Of a stretch of DNA of 64,000 nucleotides, positions 18,047-28,662 are shown piece by piece. Origin of the DNA: Gemmatimonadota bacterium. GTDB lineage: Bacteria; Gemmatimonadota; Gemmatimonadetes; Gemmatimonadales; GWC2-71-9. The DNA is taken from contig QHUT01000070.1 in the NCBI GenBank assembly GCA_003222055.1, forward strand, positions 1 through 64,000, given 5' to 3'. Within the stretch, counting starts at the first letter, position 1, and each line of letters opens with the position of its first letter. The position numbers were made by a program, and so were the translations under genes. The notes under the pieces were generated by a model. It ran no database searches, was not told where the DNA came from, and was given only the letters and a program-made list of their open reading frames with translations.

Positions 18047-18904
18047 ATGCAACTCAACACGGCGAAGCGAGCCTCGTTCGACGAGGGATCGCTCGATCAG
18101 TACCTCCGCGAGATCAGCCAGTATCCCCTGATCACCCGCGAGGAAGAGGTCACGCTGGCCCAGCGCATCAAACGCGGAGACGAGGAGGCGTTGGACAAGC
18201 TCGTCCGCTCCAACCTCCGGTTCGTCGTCTCCGTCGCCAAGAAATACCAGAACCAGGGCGTCTCCCTCTCGGACCTCATCAACGAAGGCAACCTGGGGCT
18301 GATCCGGGCGGCCCACAAGTTCGACGAGACCAAGGGGATCAAGTTCATTTCCTACGCCGTGTGGTGGATCCGCCAGGCGATCCTCCAGGCACTCGCCGAG
18401 CAGTCGCGTATCGTGCGGGTGCCGCTGAACCGCGCGGGCACGCTGCATCGCATCGGCAAGCGGTCGGCCTCGCTGCTCCAGGAGCTCGGTCGCGAGCCGA
18501 CGGTGGAGGAGATCGCCGAAGGCATGGATATCTCCGAAGAAGAGGTCGCCAAGACGCTGTCGATCTCGCAGGCTCATCTCTCTCTCGACGCGCCCCTCAC
18601 CCCGGGTGAGGACAACAAGCTGCTCGACTACCTCCCCGACACCACGAACCCCGGACCCGACGACCAGATCTTCGAGCACGCCCTCACCGAGTCGATCGAG
18701 GAAGTGCTGGCGACGCTCAAGGAGCGCGAAGCCAAGATTCTCAGGCTGTATTTCGGCCTCGAGGGGCAGGAGCCCATGACGCTCGAGGAGATCGGCTCGC
18801 TGCTCGGCATCACGCGGGAGCGGGTGCGACAGATCAAAGAAAAAGCACTGGCGCGCCTCCGCCACGTTTCCAGAGCGAGGGCGCTGGAGAGCTTCCTCTT
18901 CTAA
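18047..18904 (+). CDS. rpoD: RpoD/SigA-type RNA polymerase sigma factor (short, no region 1.1)
   Basis: EGNLGLIRAAHKFDETKGIKFISYAVWWIRQAILQAL; TLEEIGSLLGITRERVRQIKEKALARLRH. Confidence 0.88.
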   Translation: MQLNTAKRASFDEGSLDQYLREISQYPLITREEEVTLAQRIKRGDEEALDKLVRSNLRFVVSVAKKYQNQGVSLSDLINEGNLGLIRAAHKFDETKGIKFISYAVWWIRQAILQALAEQSRIVRVPLNRAGTLHRIGKRSASLLQELGREPTVEEIAEGMDISEEEVAKTLSISQAHLSLDAPLTPGEDNKLLDYLPDTTNPGPDDQIFEHALTESIEEVLATLKEREAKILRLYFGLEGQEPMTLEEIGSLLGITRERVRQIKEKALARLRHVSRARALESFLF

Positions 18905-18907
18905 GCG

Positions 18908-18977
18908 CGGGGAAGAGGGACGTGGGAAGGGGGAAGGGTGGTGGACCCTTCCCGCTTCCCTCTTCCCGCGTCCCGCC
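18908..18977. repeat. Heptamer-periodic inverted-arm element
   Basis: Arm gggaaga-gggacgt-gggaagg-gggaagg and opposite arm cccttcc-cgcttcc-ctcttcc-cgcgtcc fill the gap between the sigma factor and yajQ. Confidence 0.85.
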
Positions 18978-18991
18978 GTTTATTTCCCGCC

Positions 18992-19495
18992 ATGGCTGGC
19001 CTTTCATCTTTCGATATCTCCACTGGAGCGGACCTTCAGGAAGTCGACAACGCCGTCAACCAGGCCACCAAAGAGGTCGCCCAGCGCTACGACTTCAAGG
19101 GCTCGAAGGCGTCCATCGCGTTCGATCGCCCCAAGGCGACACTCACGCTCGTCGCGGATGACGACTTCAAAATGAACGCGCTGCTCGACGTGCTGCAGAC
19201 CAAGCTCGTCAAGCGCGGCGTCCCCGTGAAGAACCTCGAGCTCGGGGCCGTCACGCCGGCGGCCAACGACACCGTGCGGCGCGAGATCAAGCTCACCCAG
19301 GGAATCCCCCAGGAAAAGGCGAAGGCGATCGTCAAGGCGATCAAGGACAGAAAGTTCAAAAAGGCCCAGGCCTCGATCCAGGGCGAGGAAATCCGCGTGC
19401 AGGCGCCGTCCAAGGACGAGCTGCAGGAGGTGATCGCGTTTCTGCGCTCCCAGGATTGGGGCATCGAGCTCAAGTTCGGGAACTATCGCGGATGA
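18992..19495 (+). CDS. yajQ: YajQ family nucleotide-binding protein
   Basis: SSFDISTGADLQEVDNAVNQATKEVAQRYDFKGSKA. Confidence 0.95.
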   Translation: MAGLSSFDISTGADLQEVDNAVNQATKEVAQRYDFKGSKASIAFDRPKATLTLVADDDFKMNALLDVLQTKLVKRGVPVKNLELGAVTPAANDTVRREIKLTQGIPQEKAKAIVKAIKDRKFKKAQASIQGEEIRVQAPSKDELQEVIAFLRSQDWGIELKFGNYRG

Positions 19496-20811
19496 AGCTC
19501 GGCGTCATCTCGCTCGGCTGCGACAAGGCGACCGTCGACTCCGAGCGCCTGGTCGGCGATCTCGTGGGACACGGCGCGGTCGTGACCTCGGACCTCCCGC
19601 ACGCCGACGTGATTCTCGTCAACACCTGCGGGTTCATCGACGCCGCCAAGCAGGAATCGATCGACGCGATGCTTTCTGCTGCAAGCCTCAAGGCGCAAGG
19701 CGACGTGAAGGCCGTCGTCGCGGTGGGATGCCTGGTCCAGCGGTACAAGGAAGAGCTCCAGCGAGAGATCCCGGAGGTCGATCTGTTTCTCGGATTCTCC
19801 GATCTCCACCACCTGGTGCCGGCGCTCGCCCAGCGCGGGCTGATCGCCGACCCGCTCGCGACCCATCCGGGCGTCCGCCAGTTTCTTGGTGACTCGACCC
19901 ACGTCCGCTACCTCAAGATTTCCGAAGGCTGCGATCACACCTGTGCGTTCTGCGCCATCCCGCTGATGCGCGGGAAGCACCGCTCCGAGCCCCTCGAGCG
20001 CCTGGTGCGCGAGGCGCAGCTGCTCGAAGCGCAGGGGGCGAAGGAGATCAACCTCGTCGCCCAGGACCTGGGTCATTACGGCCGGGACCTCGGTGCGAGC
20101 GGGCCCAAGCTGCCCGACCTGCTCGAAGCGCTCCTCGCCGGAACAGCGGTGCCCTGGTACCGGCTGCTCTATGTTTACTCGGCGGGCCTCACCGGACGCC
20201 TGGTCGAGCTGGTGGCGCGCGAGCCTCGCATCGTCCCGTACCTGGACATGCCGATTCAGCACGCCTCCGACCGCATGCTCGAGCGGATGCGCCGCCCCGA
20301 GCGCCGGCAGACGCTGCGCGACAAGGTCGGCTGGCTGCGCGACACGATCCCCGACCTCGCTCTCCGGACTACCTGCCTGGTGGGCTTCCCGGGCGAGACG
20401 GACCAGGACTTCCGGCTGCTGGTCGAGTTCCTCGAGGAGACCCAGTTCGACCGGTTGGGCGCCTTCGCCTACTCGCCGCAGGAAGGGACGCGCGCCACCG
20501 TGTACCCGGACGACGTGCCCGACGGCGTGAAGCGCGAGCGGCTGGAAGAGCTGCTCGAGGTGCAGCGCGCTGTTTCGGCGGAGCGACTCGGACGGTTCGT
20601 CGGGCGCGATGTTTCGGTGCTGGTGGACCGCGTGGCCAACCCCGACGACGAGGAAGGGTCGACGCACGTGGGGCGGGTGCCGTGGCAGGCGGACGACGTG
20701 GACGGTGTGACCTACCTGGCGCAAGGCGGCTGGGCCCGCCCGGGGAGCTTCCTGCCCGCGCGGCTCGTGGCGAGCGAGGACTACGACTTCAAGGCGGTCG
20801 CCCTGACGTGA
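19492..20811 (+). CDS. rimO: Ribosomal protein S12 methylthiotransferase RimO
   Basis: [13 protein letters not shown]; radical [26 protein letters not shown]-terminal TRAM. Confidence 0.95.
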   Translation: MKLGVISLGCDKATVDSERLVGDLVGHGAVVTSDLPHADVILVNTCGFIDAAKQESIDAMLSAASLKAQGDVKAVVAVGCLVQRYKEELQREIPEVDLFLGFSDLHHLVPALAQRGLIADPLATHPGVRQFLGDSTHVRYLKISEGCDHTCAFCAIPLMRGKHRSEPLERLVREAQLLEAQGAKEINLVAQDLGHYGRDLGASGPKLPDLLEALLAGTAVPWYRLLYVYSAGLTGRLVELVAREPRIVPYLDMPIQHASDRMLERMRRPERRQTLRDKVGWLRDTIPDLALRTTCLVGFPGETDQDFRLLVEFLEETQFDRLGAFAYSPQEGTRATVYPDDVPDGVKRERLEELLEVQRAVSAERLGRFVGRDVSVLVDRVANPDDEEGSTHVGRVPWQADDVDGVTYLAQGGWARPGSFLPARLVASEDYDFKAVALT

Positions 20812-22094
20812 GCCGCTCGGAGGAGCTCTTCGCCCGGGCGAAAGCGGTGCTCCCCGGGGGAGTGAATTCGCCGGTGCGGGCGTTCCGGGCGGTCGGCGGG
20901 ACGCCCTTTTTCGTGGCCCGCGCCGAGGGCGCACGCCTCACCGACGTGGACGGCAAGTCCTACCTCGACTACGTCGGCTCCTGGGGCCCGCTGATCCTCG
21001 GGCATGCGCATCCCACGGTACTCGAGGCGATCCAGGCCGCCGCGGCGAAGGGGTGGACCTACGGGGCACCCTGCGAGGCGGAGGTCCAGCTTGCGGAGCT
21101 GGTACGCCGGCGCATGCCGTCCGTGGAGCTGGTGCGGTTCGTGAATTCCGGGACCGAGGCTACGATGGCGGCGGTGCGGCTCGCCCGCGCCGCGACCAAA
21201 CGCAGCCTCATCCTCAAGTTCGAAGGGTGCTACCACGGGCACGCCGACAGCTTCCTGGTGAAGGCAGGGAGCGGCGTAGCGACGCTGGGGCTCCCCGACA
21301 GCCCGGGCGTCCCGCCCGGCCTGGCCGAGCTGACGGCCACGGTGCCCTTCAACGATGCCGCGGCGGTCGAGGACCTGTTCCGGCGGCGCGGGCCGGAGCT
21401 CGCGGCGGTCATCGTCGAGCCCTACATGGGCAACGCCGGCTTCATCGCCCCCGAGGCGAACTTCCACGCGACCCTGCGCGGCCTGTGCGACCGGCACGGC
21501 GCGCTGCTCATCTTCGACGAGGTGATGACGGGATTCCGGGTGGCGGCGGGTGGGGCGCAGGAGCGGCTGGGCATCCGCCCGGATCTCACGACACTGGGCA
21601 AGATCATCGGCGGCGGCATGCCGGTGGGCGCGTTCGGCGGGCGGGCCGACCTGATGCGGCTGATCGCGCCGGACGGCCCCGTGTACCAGGCGGGGACCCT
21701 GTCGGGGAATCCGGTGGCGATGGCGGCGGGGCTCGTCACGCTGCGCGAGACCGAGCGCCCGGGTTTCTACGAGACGCTCGAGCGGCGAACCGCACGACTG
21801 GTCGCGGGTATAGGGGACGCCGCGCGCCGGCGGGGGGTCCCCATCGCGAGTGGACACGCGGGCTCGATGTGGGGGCTGTACTTCGCCCCCGGACCCGTGC
21901 GTAACTTCGCGCAAGCGAAGGCCGCGGATACGGGGTTGTTCGCGCGCTGGCACCGGGCCGCGCTGGCGCGCGGCGTGTTCCTCGCCCCCTCGGCGTTCGA
22001 GGCCGGCTTCGTCTCCGGTGCACACACCGATGCCGATATCGACTTCACCATCGCACAACTGGACGCGGCGCTGGGCGAGGCGCGGGCTCCCTAG
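20808..22094 (+). CDS. hemL: Glutamate-1-semialdehyde 2,1-aminomutase
   Basis: [68 protein letters not shown]. Confidence 0.96.
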   Translation: MSRSEELFARAKAVLPGGVNSPVRAFRAVGGTPFFVARAEGARLTDVDGKSYLDYVGSWGPLILGHAHPTVLEAIQAAAAKGWTYGAPCEAEVQLAELVRRRMPSVELVRFVNSGTEATMAAVRLARAATKRSLILKFEGCYHGHADSFLVKAGSGVATLGLPDSPGVPPGLAELTATVPFNDAAAVEDLFRRRGPELAAVIVEPYMGNAGFIAPEANFHATLRGLCDRHGALLIFDEVMTGFRVAAGGAQERLGIRPDLTTLGKIIGGGMPVGAFGGRADLMRLIAPDGPVYQAGTLSGNPVAMAAGLVTLRETERPGFYETLERRTARLVAGIGDAARRRGVPIASGHAGSMWGLYFAPGPVRNFAQAKAADTGLFARWHRAALARGVFLAPSAFEAGFVSGAHTDADIDFTIAQLDAALGEARAP

Positions 22095-23304
22095 CCTGCT
22101 CGTCGCGGTCGGGACCGCCTGTGCCCGGCCGCAGCCGGTCACCCCCGGGACCGAGCCGGAATTGCGCATCGGGCTCGCGGCCGGCGCGCCCAGCGTCGCG
22201 CTGGGCGGGGACGGCGAGCTGTTCCTCAGCGACGACTCCAACGGCGAGCCGCTCGGGTCGATCCCGGTGGGCACGACGTGGACGGTCGCGGTCGACACGC
22301 CCGGCGTGCGACTCGTGAAACCCGACGGCTCCAAGGTCGACCGCCGGCTCGGCATCTCCGCGGTCAACGTCACCGAGGGGCGGTTCGCCATGGCGAACGG
22401 CCGTCGCTACCGCGGGCGCGTGAACGTGGTGCGCGACCCGGCGGGCCTCACGCTGATGAACCGCGTGCCGGTCGAGGGCTTCCTCGCGGGTGTGATCGGC
22501 GGGGAGATGGGCCCCCGCCGGTCCGACGAGCGTCAGGCCATGCTTGCCCAGGCGGTGGTGTCGCGGACCTTCGCGCTCAAGAACCGGGGACGCTGGGAGG
22601 GACAGGGGTTCGACGCCTGGGCCGACGTGCGCGATCAGGTCTACACGGGCGTCGCTGGAGAGACCGGCGAGGTGTGGGACGCCCTGCGCGCGACCCGCGG
22701 GGAGGTCATCTGGTATGGCGGCGCGTTGATCGAGGCCTATTTCCATTCCACGTGCGGGTCCCGTACCGCCGGCGTCGAGGAAGCGTTCCGAACGGCGCGC
22801 GGCCGGCCGTACCTGCGGTCGGTTTCGGACGAGTCCGGCGGCGGCCACGCCTATTGCGACATCTCGCCGCGCTTTCGCTGGCGCGAGGAATGGGATGCCG
22901 CTACCCTACGCGCTATATTGTCGCGAACACTGCCGGCGGTGATGAACGCGGGTGGAGGCGGGCTCCAGCGCATCACCGACGTCGCGGTGACGGGCACCAC
23001 CGCGTCGGGGCGCGTGGCCGAGCTGCGGATCGCGTTCGAGCACGGCGACGTGCAGGTGCCGGGGTCCGATGTGCGGGCCGTGCTGCGGCCCCGGCCCGAT
23101 CAGCTGCTGGGGAGCGCGGCCTTCCAGCTCTTCGTCACGAAAGACGGTGGTCAGGTCACGCGCGTCATCGCGGCCGGCGCGGGGTGGGGCCATGGCGTGG
23201 GATTGTGCCAGTGGGGCGCGGTGGGCCGCGCCCGGGCGGGCCAGGACTACCGCACGATTCTCACCACTTACTTCCCGGGGACCAATGTCGAGCGCCTCTA
23301 TTAA
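22030..23304 (+). CDS. SpoIID/LytB domain protein; start uncertain
   Basis: [11 protein letters not shown]...[44 protein letters not shown]. Confidence 0.85.
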   Translation: MPISTSPSHNWTRRWARRGLPSLLVAVGTACARPQPVTPGTEPELRIGLAAGAPSVALGGDGELFLSDDSNGEPLGSIPVGTTWTVAVDTPGVRLVKPDGSKVDRRLGISAVNVTEGRFAMANGRRYRGRVNVVRDPAGLTLMNRVPVEGFLAGVIGGEMGPRRSDERQAMLAQAVVSRTFALKNRGRWEGQGFDAWADVRDQVYTGVAGETGEVWDALRATRGEVIWYGGALIEAYFHSTCGSRTAGVEEAFRTARGRPYLRSVSDESGGGHAYCDISPRFRWREEWDAATLRAILSRTLPAVMNAGGGGLQRITDVAVTGTTASGRVAELRIAFEHGDVQVPGSDVRAVLRPRPDQLLGSAAFQLFVTKDGGQVTRVIAAGAGWGHGVGLCQWGAVGRARAGQDYRTILTTYFPGTNVERLY

Positions 23305-23938
23305 GGCGGTCGGTCTGCTCGCGATCCTTGTGTGCGTCCGTCCGCCCGCGTGCCTGTCCGCCCAAGGCCTGCTCTCGCAGTTCTCCTACGACAACCTCAA
23401 GCCAAGCGCGCTGCAGCTCGACGTCGGGCCGCTCGGAGGCAACAACATCCGGGGCGCGTTCACCGGCGGCATGCGGCTCGATTACGGCCGCATCGCTCCG
23501 CGTGTGCGCGTGCTGCTCGGCGTGTCCTACTTCAAGGCCGACTTCGGGTCGGCCGCCCGCGCGCGCTTCGAGCAGCGGCTCAAGAGCGTCGTGGTCGATC
23601 CCTCGCGCGACGATACCATCAGGCTGGGCAGCATCACCTGGAGCGACGTGACCGGCGACGTGGACCTGCAGTACGTGCTCCCGCAGGGACACGCCGTCAC
23701 GGCCTACATGGGGATCGGCCTCGGCGCCCATTTCCGCCACGGCAGCGGCGCCGCGATCAACGGCACGTTCGTGCAAGACGCCCTCAACGAGATCACCGCC
23801 GGGCTGAATGGGACCATCGGCGCCGAATTCGGGGCGAAGCGGTGGCGCTTCACGCTCGACGCGCGCGGCGTGCTCTCGAGCGGGCTGTCGACGGCATCGC
23901 TGCGGTCGGGCGTGATGTACCGCTGGGCCGTGAAGTGA
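23285..23938 (+). CDS. Putative outer-membrane beta-barrel protein
   Basis: Signal peptide ending CLSAQ; alternating strand pattern to the C-terminus. Confidence 0.55.
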   Translation: MSSASIKAVGLLAILVCVRPPACLSAQGLLSQFSYDNLKPSALQLDVGPLGGNNIRGAFTGGMRLDYGRIAPRVRVLLGVSYFKADFGSAARARFEQRLKSVVVDPSRDDTIRLGSITWSDVTGDVDLQYVLPQGHAVTAYMGIGLGAHFRHGSGAAINGTFVQDALNEITAGLNGTIGAEFGAKRWRFTLDARGVLSSGLSTASLRSGVMYRWAVK

Positions 23939-24942
23939 GCGACCCGATCCGCATCGCCGTCGTCGGGGCCGGAGCGATCGCGCAGGTCGCCCATCTGCCG
24001 GCCCTGCGGCGGCTGCCCGGTGTGGAGGTGGCGGCGATCTGCGACAACGATCTGAGCAAGGCGCAGGCCCTGGCCGGCCGCTTTGAAGTCAAGGAGACGT
24101 TCGACGACATCGAGGAGGTCCTGAAGTACGCGCGCGCGGACGCGGTGGCGATCTGCACGCCCAACCACCTGCACGAGATCCACGTCGTCTCGGCGCTCGC
24201 CGCGGGCGTACACGTGCTGTGTGAGCGCCCGCTCGCCCTCACCGTCGCCGGGGTGGAGCGGGTGCTCCAGGCGAGCGAGAAATACGGCAAGCGGGTCATG
24301 GTAGGCATGAACCATCGCTTCCGGTCGGACGTGCAGGCGGTGCGCGGGTTCCTGGCCGGGGGCGACATCGGCGTGCTGCAGGCGATCCGGGGCGGCTGGT
24401 ACACGTTTCAGCCGAGCCGCCAGGTGATCGGCTGGCGGCTGCGGCGCCAGGAGGCGGGGGGCGGCGCCTTTCTCGACCTCGGGCTCCAGCTGCTCGACCT
24501 GGGCCTGTGGCTCGCGGGCTGGCCCGCCGCGAAGCGCGTCGCGGCACACACCATCGGGCAGTCGAAAGACGGCGTGGAAGACATGGCGACGGCGCTCGTG
24601 GTGTGCGAGAACGGCGTGTCGCTGTCGATCGACGTGAGCTGGCGCCACATGGGGGAGGCCGAGCGCTTCTGGTTCGACCTGGTGGGGACGAAAGGCTCGG
24701 CGAGCGTGCAGCCGCTGCGAATTTTCAAGGAGATCCACGGCAGCGTGAGCGACGTGACCCCGACCGGCGCGAGCGGGCGGGAGACGGCGTTCGCGCAGTC
24801 CTACCGAGCCGAATGGACGTATTTCCTGGCGGTCATCAAGGGCGACGTGAACGCGCCGCCGCCGCGTGACCAGCTGGCCCTGCACCGTGTGCTCGAGGCC
24901 GTCTATCGGTCGGCCGACGAAGGCCACGACGTGCGGCTGTGA
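23935..24942 (+). CDS. Gfo/Idh/MocA family oxidoreductase
   Basis: IRIAVVGAGAIAQVAHLPAL; AICTPNHLHEIHV; CERPLALTV. Confidence 0.93.
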   Translation: MSDPIRIAVVGAGAIAQVAHLPALRRLPGVEVAAICDNDLSKAQALAGRFEVKETFDDIEEVLKYARADAVAICTPNHLHEIHVVSALAAGVHVLCERPLALTVAGVERVLQASEKYGKRVMVGMNHRFRSDVQAVRGFLAGGDIGVLQAIRGGWYTFQPSRQVIGWRLRRQEAGGGAFLDLGLQLLDLGLWLAGWPAAKRVAAHTIGQSKDGVEDMATALVVCENGVSLSIDVSWRHMGEAERFWFDLVGTKGSASVQPLRIFKEIHGSVSDVTPTGASGRETAFAQSYRAEWTYFLAVIKGDVNAPPPRDQLALHRVLEAVYRSADEGHDVRL

Positions 24943-26504
24943 GCCGCGCTTTCTCGAACCGGCGGTCCGCGGCGCTGGTCGCGATCGGCGCCGCCCTCCT
25001 CACCGCCAGCTATCCTCCCTTTCGACTTCCCCTGCTGAGCTTCGTCGCCGCCGCGCCGGCGATCATCCTGCTGCGCCGGCTCGAGCAGGAGGGCGACGTG
25101 CGCGGCGCGCTGCGCTGGGGCTTCGCGTACGGTCTCGTGACGCAGGGAGCGGTGCTGTACTGGCTGGTCGTCGCGCTGTGGCATTTCACGCCGTTGTCGG
25201 CCCTCGGCTACCTCGCCACGATCGCCGTCTTTGGGCTGTGGCACGGCCTGCTTTTCTGGTTCGTGCTGCGGGTGCGCCGGCGCCTCCCCGCCGTGCCGCT
25301 CGCGCTCGTGTTCCCGCTGGCCTGGACCGCCGTTGAATGGGCCGTCGGCCATCAGGGGGATATCCGGTTTCCGTGGCTCGGGCTGGGCACGTCGCTCGGA
25401 GACGCACCGGTCCTCGTGCAATGGGCCGATCTCGCCGGTGCGCGCGGCGTGACCCTGTGGCTGGTGTGGTGCAATGTGATGCTCGTGGAAGCGTGCATCG
25501 GGAAGGGGGAGCGGGGAGCGGGGAGCGGTTCCCTCCGGTGGCGGCCGGCCGTCGTGGTTCTGGCGACGGTCCTCGCGGCCTGGGGATACGGCGTATGGCG
25601 CACCCGGACGCTGCCGCTGCGCGAGCTCGGCACGGTCGGGCTGGTGCAACCGAACGAGGGCTTCCGCGAGAAATGGGATCCCGCCCACGCCGACAGCGTC
25701 GTGGCGAAGCTGGTCGACCTGTCGCGCAAGCTCGAGTCCGGCGGCCGGCTCGACCTTCTGGTGTGGCCAGAGGCCGCCGTTCCCGGCTGGCTCGCGGAGA
25801 CGGCCGCGTGGGACGCGCAGCTCGCCGCGCTCGCGCGCGACACGCGCACGCCGATTCTCGCGGGCGGCCTGCACGCGGTGACTCCGGACGCCTATTACAA
25901 CGCCGCCTTTTTCTACGACTCGTCCGGTCAATGGCGGGCCTATCCGGTGTACGGCAAGCACTATCTCGTCCCGGTGGTCGAGCGGGTTCCGTTCGTCCCG
26001 GTGCGCCTGTTTCGCAGCGTGCCCGGCCTGGGCCACTGGTCCGGGGGGTTCTCGCCTGGGTCGACGCTGCCGCTCTATCCCAGCTCGCTCGGTCGCTTCG
26101 GCGTGCTCATCTGTTACGAGTCGGCGTTCGAGGATCTGGCGCGTCGTTATCGCGCCGCCGGGGCCGACTTTCTCGTGAACATCACCAACGACGCCTGGTA
26201 CGGCCGCACCGCCGGTCCCTATCAACACGCCACGCACCTGGTGATGCGGGCGATCGAGACGCGGACGGGGATCGCGCGCGCCGCGAACGACGGCATCTCC
26301 GAGTTCGTGGACCCCTTGGGCCGGACCTCCTCGGCCACGGGGCTCGAGGTCGAAGCCGTGGTGGCCGGCCGGCTGCGCACGAGCGACGTGATCCCGCCTT
26401 ACGTACGGCTGGGGGATTGGGTGGGGACGCTCTGTGTGCTTGCGACCCTGGGGTTCGCGGGAGCGCTGGCGGTGGACAAGTGGCGGTCCAGGCGCCTGCC
26501 GTGA
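24939..26504 (+). CDS. lnt: Apolipoprotein N-acyltransferase
   Basis: GTVGLVQPNEGFREKWDP; LVWPEAAVPGWL; VLICYESAFEDLARRYRAAGADFLVNITNDAWYGRTAGPYQHA. Confidence 0.95.
   Translation: MSRAFSNRRSAALVAIGAALLTASYPPFRLPLLSFVAAAPAIILLRRLEQEGDVRGALRWGFAYGLVTQGAVLYWLVVALWHFTPLSALGYLATIAVFGLWHGLLFWFVLRVRRRLPAVPLALVFPLAWTAVEWAVGHQGDIRFPWLGLGTSLGDAPVLVQWADLAGARGVTLWLVWCNVMLVEACIGKGERGAGSGSLRWRPAVVVLATVLAAWGYGVWRTRTLPLRELGTVGLVQPNEGFREKWDPAHADSVVAKLVDLSRKLESGGRLDLLVWPEAAVPGWLAETAAWDAQLAALARDTRTPILAGGLHAVTPDAYYNAAFFYDSSGQWRAYPVYGKHYLVPVVERVPFVPVRLFRSVPGLGHWSGGFSPGSTLPLYPSSLGRFGVLICYESAFEDLARRYRAAGADFLVNITNDAWYGRTAGPYQHATHLVMRAIETRTGIARAANDGISEFVDPLGRTSSATGLEVEAVVAGRLRTSDVIPPYVRLGDWVGTLCVLATLGFAGALAVDKWRSRRLP
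25499..25530 (+). repeat. Heptamer-periodic single arm inside lnt
   Basis: ggaaggg-ggagcgg-ggagcgg-ggagcgg read directly. Confidence 0.7.
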
Positions 26505-26609
26505 AATTGCGGATTGCGGATTTCGGATTGCGGGTTGGAACGGCTGGCCCGGTCGCGCGGCCCGACCTCTCATTGCAAATCCGCAATCCGCAATCCCCAA
26601 TCCGCAATC
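26504..26609. repeat. Heptamer-periodic inverted-arm element (unit GATTGCG)
   Basis: attgcgg-attgcgg-atttcgg-attgcgg ... ccgcaat-ccgcaat-ccccaat-ccgcaat, between lnt and hyuA. Confidence 0.9.
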
Positions 26610-26634
26610 GGGTGGGGAGGGGGGTGGCGGAGCG

Positions 26635-28662
26635 GTGAGGGTCGGTGTCGACGTCGGCGGCACGTTCACCGACCTGGCGGCGCTCACGCCCGACGGTGCC
26701 ATCGAGGTGCGCAAGGTCGCCACCACGCCGGACGACCCGGCGGTCGGGATGTTTCGAGCGTTGGATGCGCTGGCGACGAGGGACGAGAGACGGGGGACGA
26801 GTGCGGCGACATCCCGACCCGTCCCTCGTCCCTCGTCCCCCGTCCCTATTGACGTGCTGATCCACGGTACAACTATCGCCACCAACGCGCTGCTCGAGCG
26901 GCGCGGCGCGCGCGTGGTGTTGGTCACGACCCGCGGCTTCGAGGACCTGCTGTGGCTCGGGCGCCAGGACCGCGCCGCGCTGTACGACCTGGCGCGCCAC
27001 CATCCACCGCCGCTCGTCGCCCGGGAAGACGTCGTGCCCGCCGGGGAGCGCATGGGCCCCACCGGGGTGCTCGAGCCGCTCACGGACGGAGAAGTGGCGC
27101 GCGTCGTCGCCGCGGTGCGTGCGCTCGCGCCGGAAGCCGTCGCCATCGCGTTGCTGTTCGCGTTTCGCGACCCGACGCACGAGCGGCGTCTCGCGAGCGC
27201 GCTGCGCGACGGGCTGCCGCACGTGCCCGTTGCGGCGAGCCATGAGGTGCTCCCGCTGTTCCGCGAGTTCGAGCGCACCAGCACGACCACGGTCGAGGCG
27301 TACCTGCGTCCCAGGGTCTCGACATACCTGGAGCGTCTCGACGGCGGCGTGCGCCAGAGCGGGATCGGCGCGCTGTGCATCATGACCTCGAGTGGGGGCA
27401 CGCGCGCGCCCGCCGCCGCCGCCGCGCACGCGGCGTCGCTGGCGCTCTCGGGCCCTGCGGGAGGCGTCGTCGGGGCCCGTCTGGTCGCCGCCGCCGTCGG
27501 CCTGTCGGATCTGCTCACGCTGGACATGGGCGGCACGAGCGCCGATGCGAGCCTCGTGGTCGGCGGCGCCCCGCTCGCCGACAGTGCAGGCGCAGTCGGC
27601 GGCGTCCCGCTGGCCTTGCCCGCGGTGCTGATCGAAACCGTGAGCGCGGGCGGCGGCAGCATCGCGCGCGTGGACGAGGGTGGCGCCCTGCGCGTCGGGC
27701 CGGAGAGCGCCGGAGCGGTGCCGGGCCCCGCGTGCTACGGGCGCGGCGGCGAGCGGCCCACCGTGACCGATGCCTGTCTGGCGCTCGGCTGGCTCGACGC
27801 GGGCAGCCCGCTGGCCGACGACGTACGGCTCGACACCGCGGCCGCGGAGCGGGCCCTGCTCCGGCTTGGCCCAGCGGCCGGAGGCGACTCCACGCGCGTG
27901 GCCGCGGGGATCGTCGCCGTGGCCGGCGCGGCGATGGCGCGCGCCTTGAAGCGGGTGAGCGTCGCGCGCGGCCTCGACCCGCGTCGCATGGCCCTGCTGC
28001 CGTTCGGCGGTGCGGGGGCGCTGTTCGGGTGCCAGCTGGCGGACGCGCTCGGGATGGGGACGATCGTCATCCCGCCGCATCCCGGAACGCTGTCCGCGCT
28101 GGGGCTCGCTTCGGCGGCGGAGCGCGCGGATCTGCTCGCATCGTTTCACCGCCCCGTGGACGGGCTCGAGCCGCGCGCCCTGGCTCTCGCGTTCGCGCCG
28201 CTCTTGGCGGAGGGCGCTCGCCAGATACCGGGGGGCACGCTGCGGCGGTATGCCGACTGCCGCTTCGCGGGGCAGGGGTACGAGGTGACCGTCCCGGCCG
28301 ACGGCGACGAGCCGGCACGGATTCGTGACGAGTTCCTGGCGGCGCACCGTCGACGCTACGGACACGGGGGTGGCGGCCTGGCGGTCGAGATCGTCAATCT
28401 GCGCGTCGTGGCCTTGCGCGAGGGGCCGCTGCCGAGCTTCGACGGCAAGACCCGCACCGGGCGGCGCCCGCAGGGCCCGCGCGCATTCGTCGTGCGCGGA
28501 GAGCGGGTCACCGGCTCCGTCTGGGCGCTCGACGAGCTCGCCGGGGGGGTAACGATTCAGGGTCCGGCGATCCTCGCCGGCCGGGATGCGACCGCGCTCG
28601 TCGAGTCCGGTTGGTGCGGCACGGTGCACCCCTCGGGAGCGGTGCTGCTGGAGCGCACATGA
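26635..28662 (+). CDS. hyuA: Hydantoinase/oxoprolinase family protein, subunit A
   Basis: VRVGVDVGGTFTDLAAL; LIHGTTIATNALLERRGARVVLVTTRGFEDLL; LDMGGTSADASLV. Confidence 0.92.
   Translation: MRVGVDVGGTFTDLAALTPDGAIEVRKVATTPDDPAVGMFRALDALATRDERRGTSAATSRPVPRPSSPVPIDVLIHGTTIATNALLERRGARVVLVTTRGFEDLLWLGRQDRAALYDLARHHPPPLVAREDVVPAGERMGPTGVLEPLTDGEVARVVAAVRALAPEAVAIALLFAFRDPTHERRLASALRDGLPHVPVAASHEVLPLFREFERTSTTTVEAYLRPRVSTYLERLDGGVRQSGIGALCIMTSSGGTRAPAAAAAHAASLALSGPAGGVVGARLVAAAVGLSDLLTLDMGGTSADASLVVGGAPLADSAGAVGGVPLALPAVLIETVSAGGGSIARVDEGGALRVGPESAGAVPGPACYGRGGERPTVTDACLALGWLDAGSPLADDVRLDTAAAERALLRLGPAAGGDSTRVAAGIVAVAGAAMARALKRVSVARGLDPRRMALLPFGGAGALFGCQLADALGMGTIVIPPHPGTLSALGLASAAERADLLASFHRPVDGLEPRALALAFAPLLAEGARQIPGGTLRRYADCRFAGQGYEVTVPADGDEPARIRDEFLAAHRRRYGHGGGGLAVEIVNLRVVALREGPLPSFDGKTRTGRRPQGPRAFVVRGERVTGSVWALDELAGGVTIQGPAILAGRDATALVESGWCGTVHPSGAVLLERT
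26774..26848. repeat. Heptamer-periodic inverted-arm element embedded in frame in hyuA
   Basis: gacgagg-gacgaga-gacgggg-gacgagt ... cccgtccctcgtccctcgtcccccgtccc, translated as ATRDERRGTSAATSRPVPRPSSPV. Confidence 0.88.

Noticed and set aside
18905-18991. Simple intrinsic terminator after the sigma factor
   Set aside because: No T-tract after the stem and the arms are heptamer-periodic like other loci; a termination role remains possible but is not the simplest reading.
24903-27662. 919-aa minus-strand ORF
   Set aside because: Shadow of lnt/hyuA; real genes on the opposite strand have unmistakable family motifs.
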